Part shown: positions 9,390 to 22,251 of the stretch, one piece after another
How positions within the stretch are numbered: the stretch's first letter is position 1
Layout: each line of letters opens with the position of its first letter
From: Penelope pileata
Taxonomy: Eukaryota; Chordata; Aves; Galliformes; Cracidae
Assembly (NCBI GenBank): GCA_013396635.1
Contig: WBMW01005741.1
Location: forward strand, 686,039-750,038
Length of the DNA stretch: 64,000 nt
Reading direction: 5' to 3'
Notes under the pieces: model-generated
Database searches by the model: none
Told to the model about the DNA's origin: nothing
The model's input: only the letters and a program-made list of their open reading frames with translations
Translations under genes and position numbers: made by a program

Positions 9390-12300
9390 GGCAGGAAGCA
9401 GGAGTAGCCACATACAAAGAATTTTTAGAGTGAAGAGGGTGATGCGAGGTGAAGCGTGCCTGCAGGAGAAGCACAGAGCACGATACATTTGAAATTGTCA
9501 GCTGTTTAAAGCTCAGCACAGGGATGCAAATCCAGAAGTTGCGGTGTGGCATGACTGATGTCATTTCTGTCGGCACTGGACCAAACTAGGAGCTCAGTCC
9601 AAGCCTTTTTGAAATCTGGGACACTCCGTTCCAACATGATAACTCCTGAAGAAGAATGTCTTTTGCATTTAATGAATTTTAAATGTGCTGCATGTCTTTA
9701 GGGATCTTTAAAATTCAGAGGAGTTATAAGAGGCACCTCACCTCCCAGAATAAGGCCTGGTGGAAACGAGGAGCAAGGGCATTTCTGCGTGTCAGGAGAA
9801 GCCACGGTGAAGGTTCTCATAGGGTGCCTTGGCTAAAGCCGTGCCAGGTGCCGTCGATGAGACACGTTTGTAGTATATCTCTGTGGCCATGCAAGGTTAA
9901 TTTTATTGTGCCTCATAGGGATTCTCTAATTGATGTGCATGCATACTTTTAGGCTGTGCATGAGTGTCAATGCAAAGTAAGATGCTCCCCATTAACCTTC
10001 TGAGCTTTCCCCCTCCCTCGGGGATTGCTAGCTAAGCACCCTGAGCATCTCAGCAGATGCCTTTTCCCTAGTGCTCCATACCTGTCCCAGTATTTCCCAA
10101 CTGATACCTGGGAAGAGAGGAGCTGCTGAGATGGGTAAGGTTTGTTTCTTGACAAATGTCCCATTTTCACAGGCAGTTGAACTGAACTGCAGCTTGTGCT
10201 CCGTTCAAACATGTCAATAAACATTATTGCAAAGACGTACAAGCAATAATGGGAATGTATAAAACTCACCTTTATTGCTTCTTGCCATGAATTTACACGC
10301 TGCTCTAAACAGCTTTTACTCCTCCAGGGGAAAGCCTTGGGGTTTTGCCTTTACCGGCATGCTGATTTTCCCTGGTTTGTGCCAGAGACCCGTGCTGCCT
10401 TCTCTGTCTTTGCACCACGAGTTCCGGGGGTGGGAGCGGAGCTCTGCAGTGGAGCTGTGAGCACACCACTGAAGTTGCAGGCAGGCTCAGCTAAAAGCTG
10501 GAGAGGTGAGGTTGCCGTTCTCCAAGATAAGCTGCTATGTGCGTTATTGCCCGTCCTTTGCTCAATCACACAATGCCAAGGAGTAAATTACACTTGACAG
10601 TGCGGTGGAAGGGAACAGCTCAATTCCCCTCTAGCTGTAGCTTCACGAGTGTGGCAGTTGTATTTCTGCATGTAGGGACTGAGGCTGCTCGCTGTGCTCC
10701 TGAAACACTCGCTGGTGGCAGTTGAGGTGTTGTGTGAACACGGCACATTCAGGCTGTTCGTCAGTGGTTTCACGCTGCTTTTCCTGCAGCGAGAGGTGCT
10801 CAGCAGTACTCTAGCAGCGTGAAAGCTTCGTGGAGAACACGAGGGTGAAACCCACTCCTGAGCTGCTCCGTGGCAGAAACAGGGTTAAAAGAAATGCAGA
10901 TGTGGCAAACGCTTCCCAGTCCGGGTTTCTTGATAGTTGGGAAGCATGGATCAGGAAGACTAGCAGCACGCTAGGAAAAGGGTGTTCTTAGTCTCTAGGA
11001 CAGTTTTGCTTTTTGCTGCTATTCCAGAGTGCAGGCAGCTTTGCTCTAGGCTAGTAATTCCCTTCCTTCCTCTCTAGGGTTCAACAGCTGCCCCTTGTCT
11101 TGTACCTTGTCTAATAATTACAGCAGAGACTGCAGCTTTGCTCTGGCTTCACACAGGACCAGCCACAGCAGCTTCCTCTTGGTCCCAGTGTGTATTCTCT
11201 ATTTCCTCTATCAAATCATCCAGTGCTCCAGCAGGACTGTGCTCGTACTGACGCTCAGCACAAACTGTGTGCTCTTGCTGTTTTATCCCACTGTCAGGCA
11301 TGTTCTGCTCGGGGAGATCCTTCTGCTTGGGGAAATCTTCTGCTTGAGTGCCAGCTCCTGTGGGCGGGGGAAGGACCGCTGGGAGCTCAGGCTCTGCGAG
11401 GTGAGGGCCGCAGGCAGCAGCTGCTTTTCCCTGTGGCCCAGCTCATGAGGAGCACGGTTTCTGTTGCCTGGGCTGCTGTCCAGTTTCCCAGCCCCGTGCC
11501 AGTGGGCAGGTTGTTAGTTCGGCTGTGGCTGCTGCCTGCAGAGCTCTTGCTGTGCTTTGCTGCCTATGGCGCTGATGCCAGCGTGTAGGACCCATGGCTT
11601 GGCTCTGCCTGTGCCTCCCGTTGGCCTGCTCTCCTGCAGGGCTGGCTCTGCCTGCCAGGAGGCAGGGCCCTGAGAGTGCTTTAACAGCCTGAGCTCTCTA
11701 ATGGCTGCTGCCCTCCTGTGTGATGCATCCCTGTGTGCTGGCCAGACTCTGTAGCCTCCTGCCGTTTTCTGCTGTGGGCCCGGTGCTGGCTTCTGGTGCT
11801 CGCAAAGGGTTTCAGCCAGCCTATCTCCTGCAGCAGTCAGGGGGCCGGTGGCTTGATGCTACTGCTGTGTCAGCCACTCTGGCAGAAAAAACAAGGGAAA
11901 GATGTGACATTTCGGTGCTTGGCTTCATACTTCCCAGATGAGATCCTACTGTAGCTTGGAGCTCTGTGGACAGGCCCTAAGGTTGGCCTTGGTTTAGGGA
12001 CCAGACTGCCTTGGCTCATTTATGTTGCGTGGCAAGGTATGACAGCCCATCCTTCTCAGTCCATCTCCCTATCTGTTGCTGTGTTCCTGCCTTGCTCCTT
12101 TTTTGTTTTCCTTTGGTTACCCAGGATATGATATAACTCTGGTGGGCAGGAGGGGGAGTCTCTGTGAGGTCAGCATGAGGTCGTATAGGCTGAAGCTTTA
12201 AGGCACAGGAAGGGCTGAGGGCAAGCTGCAAGGCTCTCGTGAGGTGGTACGCCGTGAAGATTTGATCCTAGAGCATATCTGCACAGCCTTGGGTGCTGAG

Positions 12301-13440
12301 ATTGCTACAATAATTTTCTTTTGATGGTTCATGGTGGGAAGAGATTGCTGTTTTATACTAGCGATAGGGAAGGGAGATTAAAACATTCAGGCAACTAACC
12401 AAAGAAAGTACTTAAAAATTTATTTTTAAAGCTACGTTCATGGATGTCTGTACTCACATTAGCCAAGTAGGCTGACTGCATCCTAGTGGTTCCCACCATC
12501 CTGAGCTGCAGATAGTCTGAGCACCACTTAGAGCAGCTGTGAAGTTGCTACACTGACCCATTCCACGGCTGTAGGAAGCATGAAAGTGCTGTGATCTCTC
12601 ATTTTGTGAGGGCTGACTTTGTCTCAGTCTTCTGAGGATCGCATCTGAGTTTCTAGCTAATCACAAGAAAACATGTGAGAAGGAGGGATGATGGCTACTA
12701 GAGGGAAGGCAATGCTTGAAGAAGATTGCATCAAGCTGGCAGAGCTCCTGAAAAATTCTAGAAATAGATGCAAATAAATGAATTGACCCTCACACTTTCT
12801 GATCCTGGGAAAGGGTTCACAGTCAGAAAGCAGCTGAGGCATGAGGCTCCTGCTTTCATGTCTTAAAAACTTTGGGTTCTCAAAGCATAGCCAGATAAAA
12901 GCTAGTTCCTGTGACAGCTGGGAGTGGGCTGACATTTCTTTGCTAGCTGAAATCACACCATCCACATAAAAAAGGTAAGAAATCCCTCCTTCCCCAAGCG
13001 TACAGATTTTCCTTTGTTTCCGTCGGCACTGTAGTTTGAAGCCTGGGAGATACGGAGAGTGTGAGACGTTTTCATGTTTATGGCATGAGTATATATGGAC
13101 GTCTCTACCCCTTCCCCTGTTTCTATGACCTGTGTTCTTACCGTGGGTGGAAGAATAGGGAGTAAGTAAATTTAACTTTTTTGTTAAAAATGAAGGTATA
13201 AGTGGTAATGCTAATCAAGCAAGCAACTGCTGGATTAAGATGTCTTCGCACTGTCAGAAGGTAGCTCTGCTGCAGCTGCTGGCATTGCTAGTGCACTGCC
13301 CTGGGGCCTAGGTTGCAATGATTGTGTTAAAAATGAGTCAGTTTGGTATATCTCATGGAAGTTTGCGCTGAGAAGTGCCTCGTGCTATTAGTGTACTTTC
13401 TACCACAGGAAAGGTACGTATTTAGCAAGATTCATTACTT
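9390..13440. other. Non-coding single-copy DNA
   Basis: No gene or repeat is recognised. The part at about 11340-11970 is GC-richer, with many CTGC words, and has overlapping open frames in several phases (for example 11095-11448, 11190-11588, 11720-11954). None shows a domain, and several phases are open at once, which reflects composition rather than coding. Confidence 0.5.
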
Positions 13441-13449
13441 GACTAACAA

Positions 13450-13760
13450 ACAGTGCTGCAGGGATGGCAAGGAGGCATGGGCAGAGCGAGGTATTTGCGG
13501 GGAAAGGATGCTTGAGAAAGTGTGTAAGGCAGCTTGTTATAAAAGAGAGCAGGCTGTGTCAAGGCAAAGAGAAGAGGGCTCAAAGAAAGAAAACGAGGAA
13601 AATCTGTTGAAAGCAGAGAAGGAGAAAAAGGCAATGAGAGAGCAAGACCAAAGATGGAGGCTGGAGTAAAAGAAAAGCTTTTTCTAACAAGAGGGAAGGA
13701 GAAGAAAGAAAACTGTATAGAAGAAAAAAGGCAGACATCTGAGCACTGAAGAGCTCATGA
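13450..13760. repeat. Purine-rich tract
   Basis: About 300 bp of plus-strand DNA is rich in GAA, AAG and GAG. It produces a charged open frame (13343-13669, Lys/Glu/Arg-rich at its end) and Leu/Phe/Ser frames on the opposite strand. No coiled-coil heptad pattern or family match is visible, so I treat it as low-complexity DNA. Confidence 0.6.
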
Positions 13761-16700
13761 AAAAGCAAGGATCAGTGTCTGCAAAGGATCGCAGAGATTC
13801 GTAGGAGGTGAATTAAACATGGCCCCAAAGGGACGAGAGTCCCTGAGCAGTGCAGAAAAATGAGTCTGGGAAGGAAATACTGAGCTACAAGTGAAAGTGG
13901 TGGCCAGACTGTAAGTCCCCCTGCGCAGGCAGCTTGTCTTTGTGTGTAAAGTGCTGTGCACTCCTATGCTACTGCCGTGCAAGTAGTATGTATCTGATAA
14001 GCTAGACAGGAGAGAGTAAGGAAGGTAGAGGGGAAAGGATACACAAACGTAAGAGAGAGAAGTACATTATGTTTATTTTAAAGGGCAGGTGTGCTTCATG
14101 GAGCCAGTGCCTGGCTATCAAATTTCCTAGGTTTTATGCCTGGCTCTCCTACAGACTGGCTTTGCGACCCCATGGAAGTCCCTTCACCTCCCTCAGACTA
14201 TTTTTCTCCTTTGAGCTGTGGGATGATGATACAAACACGCTTGAAGCACAGGTGAGGAGGTTAAATACTCACAGTCATCCCCCCCGCTAAGCTGATGTTA
14301 CTGTTATCATCGTCATCATCTTTTACAGGTGACACAGTGACACGTCCCTGCCTGCAGAGCAAAAGACAGGCAGAGAACCAGGAGGCTGCTCTTCCATCCC
14401 CTTCTCACTCCCTTTTTGCTATCAGATCGGACTGTGTCAGCACCCTGGTGCTGCTGGTGCTAAGGGGTGTTAGCTAGCAGCGGTGCTAAGGACTGGGTGG
14501 GTTTTTGCCCACCAAGGCTGCCTGCAGAGTCTTCTTACTCAGCTAAAGCTGCCGACAGCTATACTGCTATTTATTTATTTAGCTGCTGAGGACAGAAACA
14601 GCAGGAGATAATCATAAGAAAATCATAAAAAAAGAGGGGAAACCAGCAGATAATATTCTGCAGAGGGATTTAACAGGGTGAAAAATTGTCTCTTGCCGAA
14701 CTGTCTCTGACACTAAACACTGCCTCCGAGATCTTCACTCTTCCTTCTCAACAGAGGCTTAAGGAAAGCGACAGGCAAGGCTCTGAGCCAGCGTCTGGGG
14801 GTTTTGAAAATATGACAGGCAGGAGCCTTTTTTTTCCTCATCAGCATCTTTCCAAGGCATGGATGCCATCAGTCATCCGGGCTGTTTCTCTCTGAGAAGG
14901 ACCATCCCCTCCTCCTGCCACAACGAGTTGAGAGGAGGATACTTGGGACACGCCACTCTACTTCTTATACCCCAGTCTTTCAGCCGAGATGGAATTTTCC
15001 CTGTGCTGCAGGAGCATGGTCAAATAGCTGGAAGCGCTGCAGGCAGTTTGCTGCTGCTATAGGAGGCAGGGGTTTCAAAACTAATCCTGAGCTTGCTGCT
15101 GCAGTCCTGCGTTGGCAAGGTGGGACTCACGAGAACGGAGGTGGCAGGTGAGATTTAATTCAGACTGGGCAGATCCCTCCTGCTGAAGCTTTTTTGTCAG
15201 ATTCCCCCTGCCATGCTGAAAGCTCCCTCTGGCACGCAGAGGGGTTGAGCCTTGGGAAGCATTCCTGTGCTGCTGTCAGGCTGTCATGGTGTTATTGTAC
15301 AGCGCAAACTGTGTGGATTTGTGTGGTACGAGGACAAGGTAGGGCAGCTGCCTGGGTCTGGTTAAGGTGGGATGTGCCAACTCGTCCTCTGGGGTTGGCT
15401 GAATTGACTCAATCACGTGGCTGCTTCTAGGACAAAACGAAAAAATAAAAAACAACTTCTGCTTTCCAGCACAAGGTGCTGGATGGGAAACAGTAGTTAG
15501 GCTGTCAGACTCAGAAAATCTGTATTTGATTCCCATCACTGCTAGAGGCTGAAAGATTGCCTACAAGGACACTGAATCTTGCTGTTTCCCTTTTTTTTAA
15601 TGGGCACAGTAGTTCTTCCTAGCCTCCCAGCAAGGTGTCCAGTTGCTGTGTTGCTGATGGAGGTCTTGCAGTGCCTGGTCAGATTTCCTGCAAACAGTTA
15701 CAGATGGATGAGCTCTCTGAGCTCCCATCTACCTGCTGCCCCTGCTTGTTGTCAGTCCCTACACACTTATTCACTGTGCTTGTCCCAGGTTGTGAGGTTC
15801 TCTTAAGGCAGTTTCTTACAGCCTTCACAGGTCTTGCTGGAGTCAGGGAGGAGGTCACACACGTATCAGGCTGAGCGTTGTGCCTCAGTCCTGAACAGGC
15901 TGACCATCTCCCTCTTAGTCTCTAGTCCTCATCCATCCAGATTTCTGCAGGGGAAACCCAGTGTAAATGCAAAGCTGCTGTTGGGCTGTGTAAGGCAGTC
16001 AGGCAAAGAGGGAAGATGTCCTTCCAGAGGATGGTGGGATGGGCATCTTTGGAGTGGACAAACTCCAAAGACTTTCCAGAAAACTAGTACGCCTGAACCT
16101 AATTCAAAACCCACATGCAAACAACCCTCTTTTCTGGGAGTAGATTCACCTGGAAATAAGTTGGCATGATCACCGCTGTTCAGCTGTTTGAATATGGTGT
16201 ATCTGTTCCTCAGGGCACTTGTGTTGCAGAAGAACTGATGCAGATGCAGATTCGCTCATTTCTGTGTGGAAGAGCTGAGGTTTAATTTAAACACGGATCC
16301 ATGTTTACCACCAGGGGTTAAAGTGCTCCACTGAGGTCTACACCTCAAACTGAAGCAGCATTTTGATCAGCAAAACACAAGAGTAAAGTCTCTTTAACTA
16401 TGCACATCACAGTCCCTTGGTGCTAGGGCTCATTTTGGACATGGAGGTGGCAGGGAGATAGAGCACTACAGGTATTCCTGCGTCCCCATTGTAGAGAGTG
16501 GGGAGGGGAAGACATCTGACCATTTTTTGAGGGTTCAGAGAATACAAAAGTGGTTTAAAGACAGCCCATGCCCCTGCCAGTCCTGCCCCACAGCTAGCAT
16601 CAGACTTCCAAGCAGCCATCTGCCCAGTTTGAGTTAAACCTCGTGTATGGCAGGAACAGTACTGTAAAGCTGTGTATTTCCAGAACGACATCAGTTTACA

Positions 16701-18840
16701 ATTCTCCACTAAAGCACCTGAGGCCTGCTCAGAGTTCATCCTGCCTCAACATATTGTCCTTTTGTGTATCTTTTTGTAAAGACAGAAATGGTTCTCAGTG
16801 ATAATTGCTGTATAAAAGAGCTAGATAGGATGTAACCGAGAGAAAGCATTTCTCCTCGTGCCTGTGGCTGCTCAGTTCATTGTGGTATTTTTGATCAAGC
16901 AGCTGAGTGACAAAGCTGTTTGCAGGAGAGTATCCTTTCTCTGAGATTCTTTCCATGTGCCGTGCAGTGTATCTGAACCCATTGTGCTCCAGCAGTCAAA
17001 CAAACAATTTCAGCTTCCTCCCAACCAACCGTGCTGCCTTTAGACAGTTTTGTGGGAAGCATGGAAAACTCCTTTCTGCTCGGAAGTCCTGAAGCGTTGG
17101 TCAGCAGGAGATCCGCTGCTGATAGGCTCTTGTTCTTTGGCAATGAAAGAGATCATAAATTACCCCAAGTGACCCGCACTTCAGAAACATTACTTGCATT
17201 ATTAAAAAAGAGAGGGCACATCAGGACAAGAAGATCCCAGGAAACTTTCAGAAGTGCTGCTGCCAAACCCGCTCAGAGCTCCTGGTGTGATCCATTGTCG
17301 CCGGGAACTCTTGCTCAAGCCACTCTTTGTACCTCGGACATCCTCTGGCATTGCTGTTTACGGAGACAAACAGAGAAGGGCAGGGGAATGCAGCAGACTT
17401 GAAAACACCAGCTACTGATGTGGGAACAGTGGCATGAGGATCAGGAAGTGTAGGGCCACCAGACGGTTGCTTTCCTATCAGCCTGCTCTGACAACAGATG
17501 CCTCTGTACTGCCATTGCCCCCAGTGTCAGGTGCGTTAGCAGGGCAGTTTTTGAGCTGTTGAATTGTTGTCATGGTGTTGATGTAGGGAGTGGGAGATGT
17601 TAGAGACAGGGCTGGTGTATCCCCTTTCGTTTGAGTGTGCCAATCATGCTGAACTCAGGCTCCAGGAGGGCATTGCCTCTCTTCCCCAGTATGATGCTCG
17701 GGGAGGCACTGCGAGCTCGCCTGGCTTATCCTCTGGTCACTTAATTACAGCTGGGCAGGCAACAGGTTGCCACCAACAACTGGCCATGAAACTCATGCGC
17801 AGTGCAGCTGTGGAGTTACCTCCTAGATCCACAGACACCCTGCTACTTCTGCTACCCTTCTTGGTCCCACTGCGCACTCCTGGGGCTCGTGTGGTGCTGG
17901 TGCCTGCAGCCGTCGGGCTTGGCACTGCAGATCAGCTGCAGCAAAAGCAATGGCAGCTAGCTACAGTGGTAGTTGGAAAGGCTTATTGCTTTCCCCTTTA
18001 TTTCCATGTGGGAGGGCCAGTATCAGCTGCCGCTGACAGTGATTCCATTTTGATTTTAACCAAATGAAAATGAATACTTTTCAATGGAGAATTTTCTTGA
18101 TGGGGTTAACAGCCTCCTCCTACTTCTCTGCTCGGGACCAAATTGTTACTCATTAATCCCTTCATCTCTGTCTCACCCCCACCATCAGTGTGACCCTGAT
18201 ATCAGCCGGGCGTTGTGGGGGCCTGGCTCGCACCCACTGGATGTCCAAGCGGGCCGAGCACCTGCAGCTCCCGCTGTGCCAGGGTTTCAGGCTGCCATTT
18301 CCAGCCCCAAACCTTTAGCGTCAGGTCAGGGCACCAAGAGGTGTGAGCCACTTCAGGAAACTGCCTTTGTGGTGATTCATCCATGTTTACGCAGAGATCC
18401 TCTGACAGCACCAGCAAAGAAATGTGGATCTCCTGGCTCTCCGCTATAGGGATTCATCTTTTGCCTATATTCCATCTGGCTTTTTATCTCTAGCACATAC
18501 ATAGTGAGTGTGACAGTGATAGACAAGAGGACAATGATTGCCTCATTAAGGGGCAGAAAGGAGAAAGCAAGCAGGAGCCAGCATGGCTCTGAATGCTTCA
18601 GGCCACCAAGCCCATTTCAGGATGGAAAACAGGAGGTTTGGGCTTGTCCGAGTGAAGCTACAGCAGGGATCAAAGGCTGCCTTTGGTGGCCTGTCACTGG
18701 TGACTGAGTCTTGCTTTCTCTCACCTGTGTCCCAAACTTCATATCTCACGGCCAGTGCCTTCCCCTCTCTATATTCCCTTCACACGCCGGCACTCAGCCG
18801 GCAAGCAGAGAGGCAGAGAGCGAGCGCGAGAGCTGGCAGG
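13761..18840. other. Non-coding single-copy DNA
   Basis: No gene, CR1 copy or array is recognised in these 5 kb. A small ATTTATTTATTT run lies near 14571-14582, and CATCATCGTCATCATC lies near 14307-14322. Open frames such as 15834-16169, 17031-17402 and 17597-18067 have no recognisable domain. Confidence 0.5.
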
Positions 18841-18899
18841 GAGTCAATATATTTCAGTGTTTTATTACTACGGAGCTGAAGTAGCGTTTAGTTGGTTAG

Positions 18900-19030
18900 G
18901 CTTCGCACAGAGTGAGCAGTCTAAAGTGACTCAGATATCGGGGCCAACGATTAAAGGCACAACAAAAAATCCATGGATTAATTAGCAGGTCAATGGTGGT
19001 TGAGTACTTATTGCTAAATTACAAGGTTTG
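18900..19030. promoter_or_regulatory. Candidate conserved regulatory element
   Basis: An AT-rich segment contains GGATTAATTAGC (a GGATTA bicoid/OTX-type core overlapping the TAATTA homeodomain core, about 18973-18984), GATTAAAGG, CAAAAAATCC and GTGACTCAGATATCG (AP-1-like TGACTCA). Motif density suggests an enhancer-like element. Conservation is unknown to me, so this is inference only. Confidence 0.22.
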
Positions 19031-19501
19031 CATGTGTGAGAGGGGATTGATCCCTGGATCTGCTGGTTCTTCTGGCTGTGTGTTAGAGGTGTGGGTCAGT
19101 GGGGTGGGTTCCCATTGCTGTGGGGACTGGGAAAGAGGTCGAGAATTATAGGGAATGGGGCTGCCTGGGGTTTAGCATACCACTTGTGCAAGCACGTGCA
19201 TTTTGCCTGTTTAGTGGAGGTTCAGAATGAACTGATTCAGCTCTGCAAAGCCCAGGGGGCTGACAACAGGGTGGGACAGAGGGTAGCCCCAGGGAGTGGG
19301 ATGGAGGGTGTGTTGGGCATCCCGGTGGGTGGATGGGATCTCCTTTCAGTGTGAGGGGAAAAGGGCTTTTGGGAATGGAAGCACAACGTTACAAAGGTAG
19401 GGCTTAGGCAAAGTCCGGAAGGGCATCAAGACAGACTTACCTCTGCTCTTACTGTGGAATACTGGATAATTTTGTGGCAGAAGTATGTATACTTACTTAT
19501 C

Positions 19502-19526
19502 TGTGTGTGTACACACATACACACAA
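19502..19526. repeat. TG/AC self-complementary simple repeat
   Basis: TGTGTGTGT runs directly into ACACACATACACACA, giving a short simple repeat that is also an inverted repeat. It is an ordinary microsatellite. Confidence 0.8.
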
Positions 19527-20009
19527 AGGAGTGTGCACACTGACCACCACTTCCACATTGGGAAGAACCTTGGAGGCAGAGAATTGCAAGCAATTCCTTC
19601 CTAGTAAGGAGCTCTCTGGGAAACAGTCTCTTCCCTTTGGGGGCACAGGAGAGTTTGGAGAGGGACAAAGTCTTTCCTGGTGTGGGGCAGAAGGGAAAAT
19701 ACCATGTATTTCCCCCCACTGCAACTATCATTAATGAGCAGCTCTGTAGCGATGACAGCTGGGATTGATCAGAAAGAAGAAATTTACCCCAAAGGTCTTC
19801 TGCATAAATGCAAAGCAGGCTGTCGGGAGGGAAGAGAGAGAAAGGGAGAGGGATGCTGCCTGATGGATGTGGTACTGCGGGACTCCGTTTGCTCAGTGTT
19901 GGGAGCTCACCAGATTGCACTGATGTGCAGAATAATCAAGCCGCCAGAGCCCTCGCTCCAGCTCTGCTCAGAGGCAGGCAGCGCCGAGAACATTTTATCT
20001 CATTTCCAA

Positions 20010-20230
20010 ATGACTTTTTATGCCCAGTAAAATGCTGTTTTCATATCAATTAATAATTCAGCTAATAACACAATTAAGGAATCCGCCTTTTGCTGGGAGC
20101 CATTTCAAGGAGACGGCAGGGGAGGGGCAGGCACAGCATCGGGAGGCTTCAGGCTGATGCTCTTCCTCACTTGTGGGTCGCTGCTCCTGCGCGGAGTTAT
20201 CCGATAATTAAATGTGCGCGTTGGGGAAGC
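20010..20230. promoter_or_regulatory. Candidate regulatory element, TAAT cluster followed by a CpG-rich piece
   Basis: At about 20040-20082 several TAAT/ATTA cores lie within 45 bp (ATCAATTAATAATTC, CTAATAACA, ACAATTAAGG). About 120 bp farther on, a CpG-rich piece (ten CpGs in 120 bp by hand count, 20161-20280) includes CCGATAATTAAATG. Homeodomain-type cores are common by chance in AT-rich DNA, so support is weak without alignment to other species. Confidence 0.25.
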
Positions 20231-21369
20231 CAAGAGTTACGGGTCCTGCGCCTCTCCGTGTGACAGCGGCACTGCACATCTGTTGGCAAATGCTTAACTT
20301 CCCTCTGTGCTTCAGTTTGCCTCTGAAAAGTAAGGCTTGTGCTGCTTCCGTGCCGTGTTCAGCAAAGGGAACGCGCTGCTAAATGTTCTGGTGCTGCTGT
20401 CACACAGGCCAGATCTTCCTTATGAGAAGATATGTGCCGTGTTAGGGCTTTGCAGAAACAAAATACCGGGGCTTAGTGGGTCATCTGGGATTTATTGTCT
20501 CCCGTGTACCAGCAGAAATCTTGGTATGTTCAGAGCCAGCTATTTTTATCCCGATTATGAGAGTGCAAGGGTGAGGCCTATTCTGTAGATTGCATATTGG
20601 CTAAGAATATGATTATTGCTAATTTGAAACCGATGCAATTATACGGGTGCAAATCTTGGTATGAGCAAAGCAATCTTTTTGCAAATGTGCCATGAATGTA
20701 TATAATCTATTTCTTTGTTTCCCTATACTTCGCAAGCCTGGCTGCACCTCCTCTAGGATATTCTGTGATAGCAGCTCCATTCCATTATAGTTCAAATAGC
20801 ACCGTGCATGGCAGTAGCCAGAGCTTGTGTAGGACATTGAAGTGCTGCTTTGTGCGATCCAGGACTGGTAGAACAGAGCCACAGTAAATGGGACGCACAG
20901 GGTCTGAACATGAAAACGTTGATTAGGCGTTGTTCAGAGCTGAGCTGCAGGGAAGCTTATCCTTTCTCGGGACCTGACCCTTGGTTTAGTCGCTTTCCCC
21001 CATCTTTGGAAGTTTGATTTACTTCTTGAAGGCAGGTTAACTTTCGGGAATAAATAAGCAATCTCTACTTAGTTATTTATTGCTTGCAAAGATTGAGTCC
21101 CGATTGATTGATTGATGGTTCTGTCTCCAGACCTATAAATCAACATTTGAGAATGTAGCACATGCTAGCTGCGCTCTGACTGAACACCAGACTGGTCGCA
21201 AAGGAAGATCTAGTACTGCTTTAGACCTACTTGACTTCCTTGGATCCTATCTAACATTTCCCTTGTGTCCTCTCTCTGGCTTATTTAGGTAGCAGCTCTT
21301 TGCTAGACTGTTGCTCTATCTATGTGTTGTATTGCAGACAAAGGAGCTCTGTCTTCATGAAAATCTTGA

Positions 21370-21470
21370 AATGTATGGTTGGTAGAGACCTCAAGAAACA
21401 ATCTGTTCCCTCCTTTCATCTCACAGCAGAACTTGCTTTACCAAAGCCAAGGTTATCAAGGCCTTTCACT
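21370..21470 (-). mobile_element. Possible degraded CR1/L3-type 3' end
   Basis: The words TATGGTTGGTAGAGACCTC and CTGTTCCCTCC, then CAGCAGAAC, appear in the same order as the GGTTGGAAGGGACC...TTGTTCCAACC...CAGGG blocks of a minus-strand CR1 3' end. Divergence is high, and no terminal octamer repeat is left. I regard it as possible only. Confidence 0.35.
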
Positions 21471-21594
21471 ACAACCATAGTTCAGATAATAAATGGCAGT
21501 AAGACAGCATCAAGAAGCAATAATTCTCTTCTGATTTTTCTGACATCACTGTTGCCTCATCAGCTTGAGGGTTTTTTTGTTGATGATGATGTTG

Positions 21595-21631
21595 GTTTTT
21601 TTTGTTTGTTTGGTTGTTTTGTTTTTTTTTT
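21595..21631. repeat. T-rich low-complexity tract
   Basis: T runs are separated by single or double G (GTTTGTTTGG pattern) over about 37 bp. Confidence 0.8.
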
Positions 21632-22235
21632 AACAAAACTTGCATGAAAATATGCCAGGTCGTGTCCCAGAACCCCATCAGATTAGTCCACTTCTGAAAC
21701 TGTGCGAGTCAACAGTACAACTTCAGTCCCTTCCAGAGAGGGTTCAAGTATGATACACTTGTGAAGAGCAATTGTCAGCTGCAACAAGCTGAATTAGATC
21801 CAGAACCATGAGGCAGAATGGTCCATGACCCAGTCCATCCCTTCCTTAGCAAAGAGGACCTTTCCCTTCCTGCTGCAGTTCCTTTGGGTAGGCTTTGAGA
21901 TGTCTGTGCCCTGCTGTTCACAGAATAATTTGTGCCCTTCCGGTGGTTAATGTTGTCACAGAGCCTCTTGCTCTTTTTTTTTTTTTTTTAATAGAACAAG
22001 ATGTTGAGAAAAACACCTGCTCAGTTTTGCTTTTCTGAATGAATAATCTGTGTAACATTAAATAGCACCACAGACCATTAAATAGCAGGGGAGATAGTGG
22101 CCATGTGGTAAGAGAGCTATCAGATCATTCACGTCAGGAATCTCCTAACAAGGTGCCTGGATGTGGGAATCACCTGGGAAATAAAGATAAGCAGCATCTG
22201 TATGTTTCAGGGAAATCCACTAACCACATTTTATT

Positions 22236-22251
22236 TCTCTCTCTCTCTCTC
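22236..22251. repeat. (CT)n microsatellite
   Basis: Eight TC/CT units occur in a row. It is an ordinary simple repeat. Confidence 0.85.

Noticed and set aside
13343..13669. Charged 108-codon frame resembling a coiled coil
   Set aside because: The Lys/Glu/Arg richness follows from the GAA/AAG-rich DNA; no heptad pattern is visible and the start lies in unrelated sequence.
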